From NCBI GenBank assembly GCA_009363875.1, contig CM018689.1, positions 56,173,741 through 56,237,740 of the forward strand: a stretch of DNA of 64,000 bases, read 5' to 3'. Positions 1 to 10,640 of this stretch are shown here, piece by piece. The position numbers and the translations under genes are program-made. Below the pieces are notes generated by a model. The model was not told where the DNA came from and made no database searches. It saw only the letters and a program-made list of their open reading frames with translations. Source of the stretch: Mikania micrantha (Eukaryota > Streptophyta > Magnoliopsida > Asterales > Asteraceae). Positions within the stretch are counted from its first letter, which is position 1. Each line of letters starts with the position of its first letter.

Positions 1-89
1 ATGCCTCGTTCATAAGCTTCAATTTATCAAAAGATATTAAAATAAAAATGTTAATATACAAACATAAATTAATATAGGTACAAATATAC

Positions 90-1733
90 CTTTAGTGCTT
101 CTCTTGGCCACTGAACAAAATTATGAAGCATATCTCTCACAAAGCTAATTTCATCAGTGCGAGTCACATCAAGAACAGGTGTTTTTCACAACCTTCGATG
201 ACCGTATCTACTTGTACCTTGACACACTTCTCGTTTAATAGACGTCCATGTAGAATACGGTCCAAAGAAGGCCATACCTGTCCTTTAGCTACCACAAGTT
301 CCAAACTGGGTTGAAACGGAAATAACAACTCACAATGAGTTAATTTCTGCACAATCATATGTTTTTTTTAATAATATAACATGTGTATGTATATGTATAA
401 ATGACCGTTTTTTTAAACATATAAATATTACCTCGATAGGTGGATAGTTAATATTTTGTCCACCTGATGTATCACTAGAGCTACTCGGAATTCGGCTCTC
501 ATCAACCATTTGAATTGGAACACTACCTCGACTTCCATCTCTTCCCGCATCATTTTTTTTTCGATGCTTTCCAACATTAAAAAGTCCACCATGAACTTTT
601 GTTGAACCTGTAAACTCAAAAAAAAAAAGATTTCATAAACCTTTGCGAATATTTCATTTTTTTAATAAATACTTTAAAATTTTAAATGTTTATAAACGTG
701 ATTACCGATGACATTTGAAACTGTACGTGAGCGTCCTCCGTGCTCCGGTCCCAAAACTCTTTTCAAAGGATCATCATTTTCATTAAAATATGACCCATCC
801 TTAATCATGCTTTGTTCAACAGAAACCTACAAATTATAATTGATAAGACATTCAACTATATGATAATATATAAGTTAACAATTTATCTATTTACCAACTC
901 TTTAATCTTTTCTTTAGTATCATCTGTAAGTTCATAATGTTTGGTTTCTTTGTTCTTCTTGGCTTTGCTTAATATAAATAACTTGGTACGTTCATTTTGT
1001 ACGTGCTTGACATAGTCATAATCCGCTTCAAGTTGAGGCCAGATTGTATCAAATTTTTCTCTCAGCCCAGTGAACCCGTTCTTCCAGCATGTGAAAAATT
1101 TTTATTCATCATTGCACTAGCTCTAGCTTTAGTGCTCTTTGCCTTATCATAAATCAACAAACAAAAGGTAAAAATTTGTCACAAACAAATATATGAATAA
1201 TAATAGTAAGTATAATAAAAATAATCAATAACACATACCATAAATTCTTCACTAGATTTTTCCTTACAAAAACCATCCCAATGCACACGATCAAGAAATT
1301 CATACTTGTCAAAAGGAAGCTTGTTTTCTTTTACATAGTCGTTAACAAGCATGCTTTTGAAATTAGTCAATATTTTTTTGGCTTTCTTTAACATATAACT
1401 TTTCGGCTCATCGGTTTGAATATTAAAAAGCTCCTAAAAATTTACATAGCAAACAATTAAAAATAGTAATTAACCTATAGTTTAATATATTTAACAAAGC
1501 AAAATATATACTACCTTAATTTGTAACCAAGGTTCATCCAGAACCTCTTGTGGTATGTCTCGAGTGTCCATGTAATATGGCAATAATTGCTTGCATTTTA
1601 ATGCGTAATTTGACATAAACCAAGTATAATTATCACCAACGGGTTGATTATTTTCATCAAATTGAATTACATAATATTTTTCACCACGCTTTTTTGAGCA
1701 AGAAGCAACGCCGCGTTTGCCTCTTTTAGACAT
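90..1733 (-). pseudogene. TnpA-like CACTA protein (plant transposase_24 / DUF8039 type), six exons, two frameshifts
   Basis: Six exons can be modelled with GT/AG borders and consistent phase: about 1733-1515, 1433-1239, 1142-895, 826-706, 607-432 and 346-90. The product starts MSKRGKRGVASC. Exon 3 has the basic ARASAMMNKNF segment typical of the En/Spm plant transposase_24 family, and exon 4 has LGPEHGGRSRTVS, which matches the family's 'LG..EH.GRVRG' motif. Exon 6 has ELVVAKGQVWPS and FVQWPREAL, which fit the C-terminal DUF8039-like domain. The frame breaks in exon 3 near 1065-1085 and in exon 6 near 175-195. The gene probably continues beyond position 1. In this family the protein binds the subterminal repeats; that role is inferred from family knowledge. 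Confidence 0.75.
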
Positions 1734-1739
1734 ACCTAT

Positions 1740-2480
1740 TAAAAAACAAACACCTTAATTGGTTACTAACATCTTAAAAAACACCTTTACTAGTTACTAA
1801 CATCTTAAAAATAATAACAAGTGTTAACTAGTTACTTATAACACCTTAACTAGTTACTAACACCTTAATTGGTTACTAACATCTTAAAAAAATCTCTAAA
1901 AATTTAATTCATACGAATCAATTATAAATTCTAAGTGATGAACAAAACAAACAAAATTATAATGGATTAGTTACTAACATCTTAAAAATAATACATTCAA
2001 AAACAAAACAAACACCTTTACTAGTTACTAACATCTTAAAAATAATAATAAGTGTTAACTAGTTACTTATAACACCTTAACTAGTTACTAACACCTTAAT
2101 TGGTTACTAACATCTTAAAAAAATGTCTAAAAATTTAATTCATACGAATCAATTATAAATTCTAAGTGATGAACAAAACAAACAAGATTATAATGGATTA
2201 GTTACTAACATCTTAAAAATAATACATTCAAAAACAAAACAAACACCTTTACTAGTTACTAACATCTTAAAAAAAATAATAAGTGTTAACTAGTTACTTA
2301 TAACACCTTAACTAGTTACTAACAACTTGATTGGTTACTAACATCTTAAAAAAATGTCTAAAAATTTAATTCATACGAATCAATTATAAATTCCAAGTGA
2401 TGAACAAAACAAACAAGATAACAATGGATTAGTTACTAACATTTTAAAAAGAATACATTCAAGCCAAAACAAACACCTTT
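1740..2480. repeat. 231-bp tandem repeat, about three copies
   Basis: The marker CATACGAATC starts at 1910, 2141 and 2372, giving an exact 231-bp period. Each unit also contains several smaller 'TTAACTAGTTACTAACACC'-like subrepeats. The array sits just upstream of the TnpA-like gene start (minus strand), so it may form part of its 5' region. No coding potential was seen. Confidence 0.85.
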
Positions 2481-3124
2481 ACACGTGAACACAACAAGCC
2501 AAACGACATACGGGACCACCTAATTTATATAATAACTATCAACCGCCTCAAATAACTAACACAAACATATATAAGTTCGAGATTCAAAGATATTGAATTG
2601 AAAACTTTCTTGTGCTTCAACTAAGACCGTTGAATTGAAAACTTTCTTTGCAATAACGCCACCTCAAACCTCCGCCCTATTGAAGCCTATACCGCCACCT
2701 CCACTGCCACCACAAAACCCCGCCGCCGCCGTGCACCCACTACACACCGCTGTGCTTCTACAGCCGCCGCTCCCCCGCCGAAATACCCACTGCACCAACC
2801 AAAATACCTTCGCCCCCGCTCCCCCGCCGAAATAACCATTGCACCCACCGAAATAACCCTCGCCTCCGTGCACCCACTACACACCGCAACACCACCACAA
2901 CACACGACACCCACCGAAAACCTCACATTGCCGGATAAACCCGCGCACCGCAACACCACCACTATGCAATGCAGAAGCCGGATACCTAAAAAAAAACCAC
3001 CGCCGCAACCCACACAACAACCGTATAGCAATCGGGAATTCTAGCTTTTCGTGGGAATGCACAGAACGAAAATGGAAGCAAACTGGGAAAATGAGAGGGA
3101 AATGAAGCTTTTCGTGGGAAAAAG
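2481..3124. other. CCG/CCA-rich non-coding stretch between repeat arrays
   Basis: From about 2680 to 3010 the sequence is strongly enriched in CCG, CCA and CACCG and contains two copies of CACCCACTACACACCGC (about 2727 and 2870). It gives short proline-rich or glycine-rich ORFs on either strand, which look compositional. It may be the leader of the TnpA-like gene on the minus strand. No domain was recognised. Confidence 0.4.
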
Positions 3125-3425
3125 AGGATAAATGGGGCGGTTTGTGGCCATTTAGGGCGGTTTTGCAAATGGGGCGGTTTGGGAGCCTTTTAGGGCGGTT
3201 TTATTTGGTTTTTTAGGGCGGTTCTGAGGCCATTTAGGGCGGTTTTAAAGATGCAGCATTTGGGGCGGTTTGGGCACCTTTTAGGGCGGTTTTTTTTGTT
3301 TTTTAGGGCGGTTTTGTGGCCTTTAGGGCGGTTTTATAGATGGAGCCTTTGGGGCGGTTTGGGCGACATTTAGGGCGGTTTTTTAGGATTTTTTAGGGCG
3401 GTTTTTTGGCCATATGGGGCGGTTT
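3125..3425. repeat. GGGCGGTTT motif array, inverted relative to the right-end array
   Basis: The motif (A/G)GGGCGGTTT recurs about every 20-30 bases, usually preceded by TTTA or followed by GGC. It is the reverse complement of the AACCGCCCC array at 8605-8995, as expected of the two subterminal regions of one CACTA element. No CACTA terminus is visible next to it, and a CACTA gene lies on its outer side. It could be an internal regulatory array or the truncated end of a nested relative. Confidence 0.75.
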
Positions 3426-3554
3426 TCGTCCATATAATTTTATAAGATTAAATAAAAAATAAAATATATAATTATTATAATTGTTTTATTGTTTTTATAA
3501 CGTTGTGAAACGGTCGTATTTTTGTTCGGTTAAAACGGTCGTATTTTTTCTTGC

Positions 3555-3561
3555 TATAAAT
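3555..3561 (+). promoter_or_regulatory. TATA box of the Myb/SANT-like ORF
   Basis: TATAAAT lies 41 bases before the chosen ATG at 3602, directly downstream of the GGGCGGTTT array. The spacing leaves a very short leader. Confidence 0.4.
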
Positions 3562-3601
3562 GCTTGAAATACATTACATAAGTTTAATAAGAAAACGAAA
3601 A

Positions 3602-3982
3602 ATGAGTTCCAGCAGTAGTGCAAATCAAGTTCCATGGACCATTCAAGAAGAAGAAGTGTTAGCTGAATCGTGGATTATCACTACAAAAAAATACCATGGA
3701 AAGTTTTCTGGATCTCAATTCTGGGACATGGTAAGTTATTGCTTTCACTTGCCGCCAAAACGTGTTGAAGAACGTAGCAGTGATGATCTGTGCGACAAGT
3801 GGCTGGATTTAAAAAAGAAGACCTCCGCATTTAGCGTTATTTACGATAACGTATATAATAACCGTGAAATGGTGTGGAATGATATCGACATAATGACGAA
3901 GGCACAAGAACAATACCATTCAAAAATGGGTTCCACTTTTAATCATGTATCATTTTGGAAAATCATTAAAGATTATATGTAA
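3602..3982 (+). CDS. Myb/SANT-like DNA-binding protein, short, inside the CACTA element
   Basis: The 126-residue product starts MSSSSSANQVPWTIQEEEVL. The in-frame ATG at 3560 overlaps the TATA box, so the ATG at 3602 is preferred. W (WTIQEEE), W (ESW) and W (FWDMV) spaced through the first 55 residues fit a Myb/SANT-like trihelix fold of the type seen in plant Harbinger-associated and 'NAM-associated' proteins. The end, HVSFWKIIKDYM, resembles the 'W.IL' segment that normally precedes a coiled-coil tail, so the protein looks C-terminally shortened. It is divergently oriented to both CACTA genes. A DNA-binding role is inferred; the family assignment is moderate. Confidence 0.5.
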   Translation: MSSSSSANQVPWTIQEEEVLAESWIITTKKYHGKFSGSQFWDMVSYCFHLPPKRVEERSSDDLCDKWLDLKKKTSAFSVIYDNVYNNREMVWNDIDIMTKAQEQYHSKMGSTFNHVSFWKIIKDYM

Positions 3983-4493
3983 AACCAATCATATGTATTT
4001 TTTACATTTATTAATAAGTTGTATTGTAATTTTTACTTTTAATTTATTAATAATTTGTATTGTTTTACTTCCATTAATATATAATATTAAGGTAAATAAC
4101 ATAACATAATTTTTGAAATAGGGAAATTAATCTAAATAACATAACAAAATAAATTTAAAAGGTTTTACAAAAACTGTTCGATTAACACACGTCTTACCAT
4201 TTTCAAGTTTATCTGCAAAAAAAAAATTGTATTAATAAATAATTATAACCACCATAAAATATATGTAACTTTAATAAATTGTGTTGATATATATATTTAT
4301 TGTTCAACACTTACCATATATCATGGTTAAAATTAAAGGTTTTAAAAACTGCTTGGTTAACACGCGTCTTAACCTTTTTAAGTTTACCTGCATAAAAAAG
4401 ATTGTATTAATAAATAGTTATAACCACCATAACATATATGTAACTTTAATAAATTGTATTTGTATATATTTGTTGTTCAACACTTACCATATA
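3983..4493. other. AT-rich spacer with an imperfect direct repeat
   Basis: No gene is visible. A segment near 4160-4315 is repeated near 4340-4495: both contain a run from 'AAATTAAAGG/AAATTTAAAAGG' and 'TTTTAAAAACTGCT'-like sequence through to TTCAACACTTACCATATATC. It is a degraded tandem duplication of roughly 180 bp lying 3' of the TNP2 gene. Confidence 0.45.
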
Positions 4494-7400
4494 TCATGGT
4501 TTATCAACATATATCCCTTCATTATGGTCGGATCGTATATATGTGTTGCCTTCAATTATGTTACTTGTTGGTTGAATCCTGACTGAAAATGGTGGTAGGT
4601 CGTCAAACTGGTCATATTCGTCCTCGTTAGTGACATTATCCACACCAAGGATACGTCGTTTGCCTTGTAATACGATGTGGAATCTTGGTTTGCTCGGGTC
4701 GTTGACGTAGAACACTTGTGTGACTTGTTTGGCGAGAACGAATGGCTCAGATGCATAGCCATCACTTGTGAGGTCAACAAGTGTAAAACCGTGGTTATCA
4801 ATTTTAATACTCGTACGGTTATTCACCCACTTACACTTAAACACAGGTATAATGAAAGAATGATAATCCAATTCCCAAATTTCTTGTATGACACCATAAT
4901 AAGAGTCCTTGGCTATTCTTAACATTTTTGAACGATCTGCCCTGTCAAATTCAGTTGTAGAAGCTATTAATGTAACTCCACTGTTCTGCATTGTACTTTT
5001 TTTGTCTTGATCTTTAGTATAAAATGTATATCCATTAATATCATAGCTTTGGTAAGACTTTACCCTGAAATCTGGGCCTTGTCCCAACCGTTTCACCGTT
5101 TCATCAACCTTAGTTGTCATTACCTTGTTTTTCATCCAGTTAGAAAACTCCTTATTGTGTTTCATAACATACCACATTTCATCCTTACCTTGGTTTATTG
5201 ACCGCAACATGTTCAAGTGTTCATTAGCATAAGGACCAATGCATGTCATATGTTTTAAAACCAACAAGTGCGCAAGTTGTAAATTATCATGACCTGGAAT
5301 TAATGTTTTCATCCCAATACCTCCGACCCCTTCAAGTTTACCCGAGTGAATAGATTGAGGAACACCAATACTCTTGACACCTTCCAAATAACTGGTACAA
5401 AATTCAATCACCTCCTCTGAAGCATATCCTTCAACAATACTACCTTCAGGTCGATTACGGTTTCTTACATAACCTTTTAGGAAACCCATATATCTTTCAA
5501 AAGGATACATGTAACGTAGAAACACAGGCCCACAAGCCTTGATTTCTCCAACAATATGTGATACCAAATGAACCATTACATCAAAAAAAGATGGAGGAAA
5601 GTACATCTCCAATTCACATAACGTGATGATAACATCTTTTTGCCAAGTATCCAATGACTCTGGATCAATAACTTTTGAGTGAATCATGTTAAAAAACAAA
5701 CACAGTTTTGTTATGGTATGTCGGATTTTCTCTGTTAAAATTCCACGAATAGCAATATGAATCATATGTGTCATCAAAACATGACAATCATGAGATTTCA
5801 TACCAAGCAATTTACAATCCTGTATCGACACCAATCTTTTAATGTTTGCAGAATAGTTAGATGGAACTTTAATGTCATGTAAACATTTACAAAACTTCAT
5901 TTTTTCCTCCTTTGACAATGTATAACACGCCGGTGGTAGATAAATACGATTGGCTGTCTCAACAGGGCCAAGCTCTTTACGTATTCCCATGTCTACCATG
6001 TCTTTACGAACATTAATTCCATCTTTAGTAGTTTTGCCAGGAATGTTTAACAATAAGCCTAACAAGCTATCACATACATTTTTTTCAATATGCATAACGT
6101 CTAAACAATGTCTAACATCCAAATGCTTCCAATATGGTAAATCCCAAAAGATTGATTTTTTTTTTCCAAATAACATCTTTTTGAGCACGAGTTCTTTTTC
6201 CTAACACAACATTTAGGTTTTCAACCCTTGAGAATGCATCAAATCGTTTCCTCATCGTTCGATGCTCGGTATTTCCATCAAACTCGTCTTTTTTCTTCCG
6301 ATAAACATGACTAGTAGGAAGGAATCTTCGATGCCCCATGTATACGGTTTTTTTGCAATTTTTTAACCAAATTGAATTTGTCTCGTCTTCACAAACTGGA
6401 CACGTTTTTTTACCTTTTGTACTATATCCTGATAAATTGCCATATGCCGGAAAGTCACTTATGGTGCAAAAAATCATGGCTCGTAATGTAAAATTTTCCT
6501 TCTTATAAGCATCATAAACAACTACACCTGAACCCCATAAAGTCTTCAAATCATCGATTAGTGGAGCCAAATAAACATCAATGTCATTACCAGGTTGTTT
6601 CGGACCTTGAATCAACAATGTCATCATAATGTATTTTCTTTTCATGCATAACCAAGGAGGAAGATTGTAAATGGATAGAAGGACCGGCCAAGTACTATGA
6701 CGGCTACTCATGTTACCAAAAGGATTGATTCCATCTGAACTAAGCCCAAACCGTATATTTCTAATCTCTTCGCCAAAATTTGGATACTTATGATCAATAT
6801 TTCTCCATTGCGGTGAATCAGTCACATGTCTTAATTTTCCATCATTTACACGACAATCCTTATGCCAACGTAATAATTTGGCTTCATTTTCATTTGAAAA
6901 TAATCGTTTAAGTCTTGGTATAATAGGAAAATACCACAATATTTTATTTGGTGGTCCATTTTTTGTGACATCATCATCCATGTCATCTGTTTCTTTTTTA
7001 CGCTTGTATCTAGAAGCACTGCAGATAACACATTTATGTTCTTTTTCAAACTCCTTTCTATACAACATACAATCATTTGAACAAGCATGTATTCTTTCAA
7101 CTTCCAATCCCATTGGACACATTAATTTTTTTGCTTGGTACGTTGAAATTGGCAACTCATTACCGTCTGGAAGCATGTCATGTAAAATCACTAATAGATC
7201 GGTGAAACTTTTATCACTCCATCCATAATTTGACTTTAAATTAAACAACTTTAAAACAGCATTAAGTTTTAAAAAATTTTCACAACCAGGATATAGTGGT
7301 TTTTCTGCATCATAAAATAAAACATGTAATTTTCTTTGATCATCATCACCAATATTTGTCTCTATATCATGTAACATCTCACTTAAATTGTCATTTAGAT

Positions 7401-7737
7401 CCATTGAATTGTCATCATCATCAACAAAATTTGAATCGTTGATATTAATATCATCACTTTGTGAATTTATTGAAGATATGCTACGATTACTTAGTGACTC
7501 TCCATGCATTGACCAACAAGTATATCTAGGCATAAAACCATGTTTCATCAAGTGAAACTCTATCTCTTTAATATCATCAAATCTTTTGAAGTTTTTACAA
7601 ATTATACATGGACAACAAATCCTTCCATTTCCTTTATTCCTACGATTAACTTCAGCAGCTTTAAGAAAAATTTGAACGCCCTCTGTATATGCTAAGGAAG
7701 TACGTGCAGTATGGTACATCCAGTTAATTCGGTCCAT
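4494..7737 (-). pseudogene. TNP2-type CACTA transposase, one frameshift
   Basis: The product would be about 1,080 residues. It starts MDRINWMYHTART at 7737, the conserved start of the Transpos_assoc domain; a further in-frame ATG at 7764 lies in likely leader sequence. The N-terminal 75 residues carry the CCPCIICKN cysteine motif. The central Transposase_21 (TNP2) region includes FWDLPYWKHLDVRH and LDVMHIEKNVCDS. A DUF4218-type region follows (PPSFFDVMVHLVSHIV, PFERYMGFLKG), then a DUF4216-type region (VFKCKWVNNR, EPFVLAKQVTQVFYV) near the end. The frame shifts near 6150-6168 in a run of A on the coding strand. It would cut and insert the element; as sequenced it makes only truncated halves unless the run length is a sequencing error. 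Confidence 0.85.
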
Positions 7738-7820
7738 CTGAAAATCAAGTAAAATAAAATACATAAATGCAATTAGATGATGTACCCCATTTTAATGGTT
7801 TGGTGGATCCTAACCCACTT

Positions 7821-8019
7821 TTTAAATATTTTATCTCATATGTATGTATGTTAATGAGTTAACATTTAAAAAAATTCGGCAGCATTTCCTCTTAACTCCC
7901 CAAGTATGTAGATAATCCACAAACTCGTAGGAGTAAGTAGAAAACGTAAACCAAATTTTTCTTAAATGTTAACTCATTAACATACATACATATCCTAAAT
8001 GAGATAAAATATTCAAAAA
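7821..8019. repeat. Inverted repeat with arms of about 50 bp upstream of TNP2
   Basis: The left arm (7821-7869) and right arm (7962-8019) are reverse complements, sharing for example TTAAATGTTAACTCATTAAC followed by ATACATACATAT, with a short insertion in the right arm. About 92 bases lie between them. The repeat sits in the probable leader or first intron of the transposase gene. It could be a small foldback insertion or a stem in the transcript. Confidence 0.75.
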
Positions 8020-8604
8020 GCAGTCCCAATGGGGACTATCTGAATTTTATCTCTATTAGATAAATTTCAGACGGATATTTATATTCTAAGGATTATACTT
8101 AAATAGCATAAACATAAAATTAAACTAAGAAATTTTTTAAATTTAAATATAAAATTTAAAATTTAGAAATATTTTTTCGTTAACTAAGAAATATTTTGTG
8201 AATGACAAACAAACATTAAATATTTATATATGTAGCATAATTTTATAAAATAAATAAGAGATAGATGATTTATACCATTTAATATAGATTCAAACGTTGA
8301 TATTGTTGATCAACCCATAGATGAAAAATATACTTAAACGTCTTCAAAACCTACAAATAAACAATAAGACGAATGTAAATGGCCCAATAACGATTGAAAA
8401 TTACATAAATTTACAGTTAAATGTTAATGGTTATTACCTCGTTTAGATCGATAAGATGTTAATGGCACAAGAATGATTGAAATGAAAAAAAATGGTGAAA
8501 GATACGTTCGAGCTCAACAGAGATGATAATGGCAGAAAATAACCTCGTCTAGATCGATTTAACGTTGAAGATGAAAGAAAAACGGTTATATATTCAAATT
8601 TTAA
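8020..8604. other. AT-rich leader/intron region of the CACTA element
   Basis: No coding signal was found. The region lies between the TNP2 start and the right subterminal array and probably holds the promoter and leader, but no core promoter could be picked out with confidence. Confidence 0.4.
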
Positions 8605-8995
8605 AGTAACCGCCCTAAATAACCAGTATGAAACCGCCCCAAATAACAATTTTAGCTTCAAAAAATAGTATCTAAACCGCCCCAAATAATATTATTGAAA
8701 AACCGCCCCATTAAATATCAAAACCGCCCCAAATACCAACATCCCCAACCGCCCCCAAAAATGAGTATATAAACCGCCTCATTAAATACCAAACCGCCCC
8801 AATAAACAACCGCCCCAAATAACAAAACCGCTTCAATAAGTATGAAAACCGCCCCAAAAGGAACCGCCCCATATAATGTATTTGAAACCGCCTCAAGTTT
8901 TAAAGAAACCGCCCCATATATTAGCATGAAAACTACTTGGCATTTATTGGGGCGGTTTTTATGTAAACCGCCTTAAATAAAAAAACCTAACCGCC
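8605..8995. repeat. Right subterminal AACCGCCCC array of the CACTA element
   Basis: About fifteen copies of AACCGCC(C/T)(C/T)A occur in direct orientation. One inverted copy (GGGGCGGTTTTTATG) near 8949 can pair with the following AAACCGCC. In CACTA elements such motifs are the binding sites of the TnpA protein. Confidence 0.85.
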
Positions 8996-9020
8996 CTAAA
9001 TAAGCATATTTGTACTAGTG
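8990..9020 (-). repeat. CACTA terminal inverted repeat, right end
   Basis: The plus strand ends ATTTGTACTAGTG at 9020, so the element begins CACTAGTACAAAT on the minus strand. The flanking bases AGC (9021-9023) would be the 3-bp target duplication; it cannot be checked because the other end is outside the window. Confidence 0.7.
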
Positions 9021-9039
9021 AGCTCAATGTGTTTGGACT

Positions 9040-10640
9040 TGTTGTGAAACATAAGGTTCTTTCGAAATATCTCATAATCAACCATTTCGAAATAAGGAAA
9101 TTCCTATGACACTGTCTATTCAGCAAATAAATATATAGCAGTTCTGTCTATCAATATGTATGGTCTTGGATTATCATGACCAATATTGATGATAGTTGTG
9201 AAACATATATGATAGTTGTTGTAGCGCTTCGAATATTATTGATCTTCGAACATTATTCTAGTCCAAATGGCTTGACAAGTGACACTTGTAGCCACATACT
9301 CGGCTTCTTTGCAGGACAAGCTTAAGTCAACGGTGTGATGATTCTTTGAGCTCTAAGAAACGACGTACACCACTACCAATTAATGCTAAAGACTTGTGCA
9401 GAAACACAACTTTTTGTTATCAATGTACGTTACTAGCATAATAATCACTATCTGAGTAACCAATTAAGGTCATCTCCATGTTTCCCTTTGATCGGTTGAA
9501 TCATAGACCAAACTTGAGCGTTTTTGAAATGTACTTCATGATTCTTTTGGCCGCACCAACATGAATTTTAGATGAAGCCAGGGCCGTCTCAAACTTTTTG
9601 ATGCTCTAAATCAGGGATAAAAATCGGGGCACTTTTGCGACTTCAAATAAAATACTCCTCATGTTTGAAACACAAAAATATAAATTATTATAAAAGAGAA
9701 AGCCACATAAATTATGAATATTAAAACAACTAGAGTTTTTACCTCAATCAAAATTCGTTACAACTAAAAAATCAATTTACCTAAAAAAAATTGAGCCCTT
9801 TGATCTGGGAGGCCCTAAGACAGGGTTTTTTCTTCTTTTTTTTTATTTTTTTTTTTATTTTTGAAGTGAGCTAGCCTTGGATGTAGTCTACATAAGCCTA
9901 GATGCATCTTTAACTGAACTGTATGATCAGGCCTAATGTGTGTGACATACATGAATGAGACCTCCCACTATACTCCTATACATGGTTGTAAAAATCGGCC
10001 TAGGCGCTAGGCGCCCTGCTTCCTTGTAATTTTTGCCCTAGGCGGTGCCTAGGCGGCCTATTTTTTTTTTTTTTTTGGTTTTTTTATTTTTTTGGCTTTT
10101 TTCGAGTAAAAAAGACCCAGATAAATGATTAATCGAGACATTTCTCAACCCAAATACGTAATATGTCTCTAAAACATCAAATCCAACATCTGAAACATTG
10201 AACCCTGCCACTAAACATCGTAATCCATCTATAAACTCTGAATTTTCTGTTTAAATTTGTAATTTGAAGTACTTGATTTAGTATGTTTAAGTTTATTTTT
10301 TAATATATTTGAAGTATTATATTATATTATATTATATTATTGATATTAATGTGTGTATATAATATATATTTGTAAAATTACATATAAAAATTCCAATCCG
10401 CCTAGCGCCGATTAATCCCGATTAATCCCTAGGCGGTACATCGCCGCCCGACTAGCGCCTAGCGCCTTCTACAACCATGCTCCTATAAGTGACTACATTA
10501 GCCTCATTTGCTCCATGTGTCTATGACTTCTCACTAAAGTTCATAGGAGTGTGTTCGACCTAGTTTCCTTATTTACTCTTTTCTCACATTCCTGCAATTC
10601 CCTTGAGACATGTCATGCATGCAAAGAAAACTCTAGAATT
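9040..10640 (-). pseudogene. Ty1/copia pol fragment (RT to RNase H), heavily decayed
   Basis: Conserved copia segments occur on the minus strand in the correct order: TPMNFSEK near 10530, YRSIVGGLI near 9970, HVGAAKRIMKYI near 9550, LIGYSDSDY near 9440 and LSCKEAEYVATSVTCQAIWT near 9270-9330, the last being the RNase H end. Several stop codons interrupt it. A 499-bp hAT MITE is inserted between the second segment and sequence upstream, and unrelated T-rich sequence (about 9585-9870) separates others. It is a non-functional relic. Confidence 0.75.
9981..10479. mobile_element. hAT-type MITE, 499 bp, exact 8-bp target duplication
   Basis: Both ends carry CATGGTTGTA in inverted orientation, followed on each side by GC-rich AGGCGCTAGGCG-like sequence. 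The element is flanked by the exact direct repeat CTCCTATA (9973-9980 and 10480-10487). An 8-bp duplication is the hallmark of hAT elements. It splits the copia fragment, and joining the flanks restores the copia reading across YRSIVGG. It encodes nothing. Confidence 0.85.

Larger units (their letters stand above)
1..9020 (-). mobile_element. CACTA (En/Spm) DNA transposon, partial; right terminus at 9020
   Basis: The right terminus reads, on the minus strand, CACTAGTACAAATATGC, the CACTA signature. It is preceded by a dense array of AACCGCCCC subterminal motifs. Inside lie a TNP2-type transposase and a TnpA-like gene in the usual order, both transcribed away from the 9020 end. No matching CACTAGTAC end was found inside the window, so the other terminus should lie before position 1. 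Both transposase genes carry frameshifts, so this copy is not autonomous as it stands. A second motif array in inverted orientation at 3125-3425 complicates the picture and may mark nesting. Confidence 0.8.

Noticed and set aside
2635..2835. Proline-rich 66-codon ORF
   Set aside because: It lies in a CCG/CCA-rich tract that opens several frames on both strands; composition explains it.
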